8,799 nt of DNA, from the NCBI GenBank assembly GCA_026706325.1, contig JAPOYZ010000466.1, positions 1 to 8,799 on the forward strand. The letters are read 5' to 3'. The stretch's first letter is position 1. The number at the start of each line of letters is the position of its first letter. Under the pieces are notes generated by a model that was not told the DNA's origin, searched no databases, and was given only the letters and a program-made list of their open reading frames with translations. The translations under genes and the position numbers were made by a program. Positions 5,862 to 8,799 of this stretch are shown here, one piece after another. The stretch is from Candidatus Aminicenantota bacterium (lineage in GTDB: Bacteria; Acidobacteriota; UBA6911; RPQK01; JAJDTT01).

Positions 5862-6737
5862 ATGATCTGGTTGGCCCTCTGCCTGAGCCTTTTCTCAAGT
5901 CCCGCCGTGGATCCGCAGTTGGAGAAGGCCGTCCGAACCTTCTGGGACCTGCTTCAGCGGGGGGACAAGGTGGGAGCCCTCCGATACGTGGCGCCGGAGA
6001 GCCGGAATCCGTTCCTCAACCGCCGCACGGACCCCTTTCTCTCCTGGGAGCTGGATCGGATCGAACTCCGGTCCCCGGACGAAGCGCTGGTGACGGTGAA
6101 GGTGGAGCAGATGCTGTTGCCGTCGGGTGCCTACTATCCCGTGCCCTCGCGCGAGGTCTGGATCCGCGGCCCGGACGGATGGCGGATTCGGGTTCGCCGC
6201 CCGGATATGGAGAAGCTCAAACGGGCCTTCGTCGGCGCCGCGGCCCCAAAGAAGCGCGGGCCCAAACCGGGCGTTCTTGAGGTGGTCCCCAGGCAAGTCA
6301 AGATCCACTTCCTGGACCGGTCCCGGCGGGGCGCCTTCCGGATTCGCAACGGCCTGTCTGAAACGGTCCAAATCTCCCGAATCGACTACGACAAGACCCG
6401 TTTCGAGCTGCTGGATAGCGGCGACTCGGTCGCCCCGGGCCAGGATCTCCGCCTTTCGTTCCGCTACATCGGGAACGAGTCCAAGAAAGGTTTGAGCAAC
6501 GAGTTCCGCCTTTTGCTGAAACGGGGCGGTGATGAAGATGCCAAGGAGCAGCTCTTCACCGTCCGCGTCCTCTACAACTACGTGAGTCCCGGCGCCAGAG
6601 GCCTGCTGGGCCTCACCGGGAAAAAGCTGGACCAGCTCAAGCGCGGCGAGACCGTGAAGCCCGTCGTCGCCAGTCCCCCCTCACCCCCTCCCCTCCCCGG
6701 TCTACCCCCCGCCGTAGATCCGGAAGCCAAGCCGTAA
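5862..6737 (+). CDS. Exported protein of unknown function with an Ig/Hydin-like C-terminal region
   Basis: From ATG 5862, with GGGAG at 5848-5852 nine nt upstream, the product has 291 residues. The first 15 (MIWLALCLSLFSSPA) look like a short signal peptide. Residues about 20-110 (AVRTFWDLLQRGDKVGALRYVAP... EVWIRGPDGWRIRV) resemble small exported NTF2-like or DUF-type domains in pattern only. After a basic linker (KKRGPKPG), residues about 138-240 are beta-rich (GAFRIRNGLSETVQISRIDYDKTRFEL... LRLSFRY), the pattern of Ig-like ASPM/SPD-2/Hydin or DUF1573 domains. The tail is proline-rich (PPSPPPLPGLPP). The domain calls are by eye and tentative; I do not know its function. Long frames upstream of 5862 run through the terminators and are not coding. 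Confidence 0.75.
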   Translation: MIWLALCLSLFSSPAVDPQLEKAVRTFWDLLQRGDKVGALRYVAPESRNPFLNRRTDPFLSWELDRIELRSPDEALVTVKVEQMLLPSGAYYPVPSREVWIRGPDGWRIRVRRPDMEKLKRAFVGAAAPKKRGPKPGVLEVVPRQVKIHFLDRSRRGAFRIRNGLSETVQISRIDYDKTRFELLDSGDSVAPGQDLRLSFRYIGNESKKGLSNEFRLLLKRGGDEDAKEQLFTVRVLYNYVSPGARGLLGLTGKKLDQLKRGETVKPVVASPPSPPPLPGLPPAVDPEAKP

Positions 6738-6750
6738 AAGGATTGAGGAA

Positions 6751-6782
6751 GGGTGATTCCCAATCGCCCGTTCTTCTCTTCT
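6751..6782 (+). terminator. Likely intrinsic terminator after the 5862 gene
   Basis: GGGTGATT (6751-6758) pairs with AATCGCCC (6762-6769), with one T-G wobble and a 3-nt loop. A pyrimidine-rich, T-rich tail follows (TTCTTCTCTTCTCTTT). It lies 13 bp after the stop codon. Confidence 0.5.
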
Positions 6783-6823
6783 CTTTCACACCCATTCCCT
6801 CCCCCGGCCAGCCCATAACGGAA

Positions 6824-6852
6824 TTGCACTCAACATCGTTCGGAAGTAAAGT
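6824..6852 (+). promoter_or_regulatory. Candidate sigma-70-like promoter of the toxin-antitoxin operon
   Basis: TTGCAC (6824-6829) and TAAAGT (6847-6852) are separated by 17 bp, matching the consensus at 3 of 6 and 4 of 6 positions. If used, transcription would begin at about 6859, almost at the ATG (6860), giving a leaderless or nearly leaderless mRNA. That would agree with the poor ribosome site there. Confidence 0.25.
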
Positions 6853-6879
6853 GATGTAAATGCAATCAACTGACATCAC
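6851..6879. promoter_or_regulatory. Inverted repeat GTGATGT-N15-ACATCAC over the antitoxin start
   Basis: Perfect 7-bp arms at 6851-6857 and 6873-6879 flank the antitoxin ATG at 6860. RHH antitoxins usually repress their own operon by binding short repeats at the promoter, so this is a plausible operator. Its overlap with the start codon and the candidate -10 supports that reading; binding itself is inferred. Confidence 0.4.
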
Positions 6880-7108
6880 AGAAGCCAAGACCCAGATTAC
6901 CGCACGCCTGCCGAATACGGTGGTCAGCGCGCTGGATGCAGCCGCCCGCCGTCTCAGGCGCAGCCGGGCGGAGGTCGTCCGCCGGGCGGTCGAGCGTTAT
7001 CTTGAAGATTTCGACGATCTCTCCGTAGCCGTCGACCGGCTGCGGGATCCGAGCGATCCGGTGTTGGATTGGGACCAGGTCAGGCGTGATCTTCTCGATA
7101 CGGATTAA
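6860..7108 (+). CDS. Ribbon-helix-helix antitoxin (CopG/RelB-like)
   Basis: The 82-residue product has the RHH pattern: a short strand (TQITARLP, about 11-18) then two helices (VVSALDAAARRLRRSRAEVVRRAVERYLEDF), with the SRAEVVR turn typical of CopG-type DNA binders. The C-terminal third (DRLRDPSDPVLDWDQVRRDLLD) is the usual toxin-wrapping part. It should neutralise the RelE-type toxin encoded next and repress the operon. ATG 6860 has no good Shine-Dalgarno (GGAAG is 13 nt upstream). The toxin gene overlaps its last 23 nt, the classic coupled arrangement. Confidence 0.88.
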   Translation: MQSTDITEAKTQITARLPNTVVSALDAAARRLRRSRAEVVRRAVERYLEDFDDLSVAVDRLRDPSDPVLDWDQVRRDLLDTD

Positions 7109-7364
7109 GGCCAGCGCGGCCAAAGAGTTGCATCGGATCGTCAAGCCGGACCGAAGGCGGATTGTCGCGGCCATCGACCGCTTGGCGGAGAATCCTTTCC
7201 TCGGCAATGCGCTGAAGGGTGATCTGCGGGGCCTCCGCCGGCTCCGCGTCGGGGATCACCGTGTCGTTTACGAAGTGCGCGAATCGATCCTCGTCGTGCT
7301 GATTGTCCGCGTCGCCCATCGCCGGGATGTCTACCGGCGAAGACCGGGTGGGGTGCGGCGGTAG
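7086..7364 (+). CDS. RelE/ParE-family toxin
   Basis: The 92-residue product matches RelE/ParE superfamily toxins: MIFSIRIKASAAKELHRI, a helical hairpin (RRRIVAAIDRLAENPF), then the signature LKGDLRGLRRLRVGDHRVVY (about 43-62) and VLIVRVAHRRDVYRR (71-85). RelE members cleave mRNA on the ribosome and ParE members poison gyrase; sequence alone does not decide, although the R-x-G-x-x-R-V-x-Y and HRRDVY motifs are more RelE-like. Start is GTG 7086, giving a 23-nt overlap with the antitoxin gene. Family members typically end close to the RRDVYR motif; here about seven more residues (RPGGVRR) run into a REP hairpin, whose GGTAGG provides the stop codon at 7362-7364. Confidence 0.9.
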   Translation: MIFSIRIKASAAKELHRIVKPDRRRIVAAIDRLAENPFLGNALKGDLRGLRRLRVGDHRVVYEVRESILVVLIVRVAHRRDVYRRRPGGVRR

Positions 7365-7376
7365 GAAAACCGCCGC
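7355..7376 (-). repeat. Solitary REP-like hairpin at the toxin 3' end
   Basis: GCGGCGGT (7355-7362) pairs perfectly with ACCGCCGC (7369-7376) around loop AGGAAA. It is the same element as in arrays 1 and 2, here alone between two convergent genes (toxin ending 7364, coiled-coil gene ending 7387). The toxin stop codon TAG lies in it. Confidence 0.9.
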
Positions 7377-7386
7377 TCCTTGCGAG

Positions 7387-7665
7387 TCAGGCGGCGCCGC
7401 GGCCTGATCCCACGAAGTATTCCCGGAGCACGTCGAGAGTGCCTTCGGTGCGGGCCATACGTTCCCCCAGCGAGACTTCCATCCGAGCCATGCGTTCGCG
7501 GAGCCCACCTTCAAGCCGGGCCATGCGCTTCTCCAGCGAAACTTCGAGGTGGGACATGCGTTCGCGGATTTCGGCGCGTTCTCGTGCGGCCGCGCGGAAC
7601 TGGGTGAGGATGAGACCGCCGAGTGTGATGGTGGCGGCGATGATTGCCATGAGTTCAAGGGTCAT
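7387..7665 (-). CDS. Small membrane-anchored coiled-coil protein with 11-residue repeats
   Basis: From ATG 7665 the product has 92 residues; AAAGGG 8 nt upstream favours this start over GTG 7686, which would add seven residues. An N-terminal membrane helix (about 5-22, LMAIIAATITLGGLIL) is followed by a charged helix (FRAAARERAEIRE) and then four successive 11-residue repeats, RMxxxExxLxx, at 36-46, 47-57, 58-68 and 69-79 (DNA 7560 down to 7429). Eleven-residue periodicity marks a hendecad coiled coil, probably an oligomeric stalk. No enzymatic motif. It lies 39 bp after the glycosyltransferase gene on the same strand, so the two may be cotranscribed. Function unknown. Confidence 0.78.
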   Translation of the reverse strand: MTLELMAIIAATITLGGLILTQFRAAARERAEIRERMSHLEVSLEKRMARLEGGLRERMARMEVSLGERMARTEGTLDVLREYFVGSGRGAA

Positions 7666-7704
7666 TGGAATGTCCCTTTCACTCACTCTCCCGGATGCCC
7701 CATT

Positions 7705-8658
7705 TTACTCCGCCACCCCAGGTGGATCAGCAGGAGAACCGATGCGAGGGGCGTCGTCCGCCCTCCCGCCCTCCCGCACTCCCCGGTAGAATCCCCCCGC
7801 CCAGACCGCCAGCCCCGCCGCCAACCTGGGAAGCCGCGCCAGGGCCCTCATCCACACCATATTATTAATAAGGAACAATCGCCCCATGATCAGGGGCAGC
7901 CGCCACAGCGGAAGCGCCAGGCTAAGCGCCGGGAAATGCCGCAGCCACGATCCCGAAACCCGCTCCAGGGTCCGAAATCGCCCGCTCCAATATCCCAGGC
8001 GTCCGAGATGAACCCGGGCCCGGTCCCAAGCGACGTCGTTTGGGTGCCAGACCCCCGTCGACCCCTCGAAACAAAGCCGTCCTCCCCCGCGCCGCCCGAT
8101 CTTCCGGCAGAGCATCAAGTCCTCCGCCATCCCCATTCCCTCGTCGAAGCCCCCGCAAGCCGCCAGGTCCGCCTTCCTGACCAGCAGATTGCAACTGGAC
8201 AGGGCGTCCCGATCTCCCGACGCCAGCCCCGGCAGGAACGATGAGAACTCGATCCAATGCAGCACCTGCCCCGCCGCGCCGGTCCCCGGCGGGAGCCCCA
8301 CCCACCCCGAGACCATGGCGATCCGTTCCGAGGACAGCAGGCGGGCATGAAGCGTTTCCAGCCACCCGGCCTCCGGGACCGCATCGGCGTCGACAAAAGC
8401 CAGCACGCCGCCGCGCGCCTCCGCCGCCCCCCGGTTCCGCGCCGCTCCGGGAAACAGCCGCCGCTCCCGAGACAGCACCCGGACCCCGGGAAATCGCCCC
8501 CCGACCCGCCGCGCCGCCTCGTCTCCCCCCGACTCCACCACCAGGACCTCGAAATCCAGTGACGTCTCCTGAGCTTCCAAGGCCTCCAACAGCCGGGGCA
8601 GCAGCCTGGTGTGCCCGTAGCAAGGGATGACCACACTGACCGCCGGACCTGTCGTCAC
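7705..8658 (-). CDS. Family 2 glycosyltransferase
   Basis: The 317-residue product (from GTG 8658) has a GT-A fold N-terminus: VSVVIPCYGHTRLLPRLLEAL (about 8-27), FEVLVVESGG (36-45), GAARNRGAAEARGGVLAFVDAD with the metal-binding D-x-D (D90, D92), and the acceptor-side E-D motif in MAEDLMLCRKIG (E179, D180). The GT2 pattern CNLLVRKADLAACGGFDE precedes it. A partly hydrophobic C-terminal region (about 243-292) may attach it to the inner membrane. It transfers a sugar from a nucleotide-sugar, probably to a surface glycan or lipid carrier; substrate unknown. The open frame continues upstream to 8766, but that extension is translated REP hairpin (RKPPLLATGKSPLLG) and is unlikely to be protein. No clear Shine-Dalgarno precedes the GTG. 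Confidence 0.88.
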   Translation of the reverse strand: MTTGPAVSVVIPCYGHTRLLPRLLEALEAQETSLDFEVLVVESGGDEAARRVGGRFPGVRVLSRERRLFPGAARNRGAAEARGGVLAFVDADAVPEAGWLETLHARLLSSERIAMVSGWVGLPPGTGAAGQVLHWIEFSSFLPGLASGDRDALSSCNLLVRKADLAACGGFDEGMGMAEDLMLCRKIGRRGGGRLCFEGSTGVWHPNDVAWDRARVHLGRLGYWSGRFRTLERVSGSWLRHFPALSLALPLWRLPLIMGRLFLINNMVWMRALARLPRLAAGLAVWAGGFYRGVREGGRADDAPRIGSPADPPGVAE

Positions 8659-8686
8659 ACGGGAATCGTAACAGGAGCCAAGGAGC

Positions 8687-8745
8687 GGCGACTTTCCTGT
8701 CGCCAGGAGCGGCGGCTTTCTTGCCGCCGATTGGGAGCGGCGACT
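8687..8745 (+). repeat. REP-like hairpin array 3, last hairpin interrupted
   Basis: Hairpins lie at 8687-8704 (GGCGAC/GTCGCC, loop TTTCCT) and 8711-8728 (GGCGGC/GCCGCC, loop TTTCTT). A third left arm, GGCGACT, starts at 8739. Core spacings are 24 and 28 bp, with linkers AGGAGC and GATTGGGAGC. The third hairpin lacks its right arm because a different sequence starts at 8746. The array lies just upstream of the glycosyltransferase gene. Confidence 0.88.
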
Positions 8746-8799
8746 GTGCGCCAGGCTAACTGGCACAAGATAGGCGGTGAAAGTCCGCTGAAACGAAAG
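8746..8799 (+). mobile_element. Probable 5' end of a group II intron (cut by window end)
   Basis: At 8746 the hairpin gives way to GTGCGCCAGGCTAACTGGC, which fits the GUGCG 5' boundary of bacterial group II introns followed by a small stem-loop (GCCAG/CTGGC). Next comes GGCGGTGAAAGTCCGCT, in which GCGG and CCGC pair around TGAAAGT; a GGTGAAAGTCC hairpin is common near the start of intron domain I. Only 54 nt are in the window, so the rest of the ribozyme and any reverse transcriptase/maturase cannot be seen. Confidence 0.6.

Noticed and set aside
5081..5863. Minus-strand open frame with HVHVHVHVVHVHLHHL-like sequence
   Set aside because: The His-Val run is only the complement of the Met-Asp hexamer repeat, and the frame crosses a strong terminator; not a gene.
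7549..8244. 231-codon plus-strand open frame opposite the glycosyltransferase and coiled-coil genes
   Set aside because: Antisense shadow rich in Pro, Gln and Arg with no domain signal; the minus strand has clear GT2 motifs.

Overview
The window looks like an accessory-rich stretch of a GC-rich, Gram-negative-type bacterial chromosome. Exported proteins with FG-GAP and proline-rich parts, an ECF sigma/anti-sigma pair, and dispersed short palindromes with a REP-associated transposase would fit Acidobacteriota or a similar environmental lineage. No ribosomal marker is present, so this placement is inference.

Layout. 1-1445 is a mobile-repeat island. It holds an apparently intact REP-associated tyrosine transposase (RAYT, minus strand, 148-834), arrays of 18-nt hairpins on both sides of it, three tandem 143/144-bp units that join one hairpin to the 3' end of a RAYT gene, and a further RAYT relic. 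1476-3006 (minus) is a compact operon, ECF sigma factor -> membrane anti-sigma factor -> exported TPR-like protein, with 4-nt ATGA overlaps at both junctions. Divergent from it, 3271-4866 encodes a large exported FG-GAP/VCBS-like protein. 5018-5614 encodes a small exported protein with a Met/Asp/His-rich tail and ends in a strong intrinsic terminator. 5862-6737 encodes another exported protein of unknown function, preceded by a second terminator-like hairpin. 6860-7364 is an RHH antitoxin/RelE-type toxin pair. 7387-7665 (minus) is a membrane-anchored hendecad coiled-coil protein and 7705-8658 (minus) a family 2 glycosyltransferase. The window closes with three more hairpins, the last interrupted by what looks like the 5' end of a group II intron.

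The main story is the repeat system. All hairpins keep one loop type (TTTCCT/ATTCCT or its complement) while both stem arms change together (GGCGAC/GTCGCC, GGCGGT/ACCGCC, GGCGGC/GCCGCC). In the arrays they are spaced by 6-nt or about 10-nt linkers, giving 24- or 27/28-bp periods. The hairpin sequence GGCGGTAGG supplies the in-frame TAG stop codon of two unrelated genes, the RAYT and the RelE-type toxin. Fragments of the RAYT gene that begin about two codons before the catalytic Tyr have been tandemly amplified together with a hairpin, and the third unit carries an in-frame 29-residue deletion at a TCCC microhomology. A group II intron appears to have used a hairpin loop as its insertion site.
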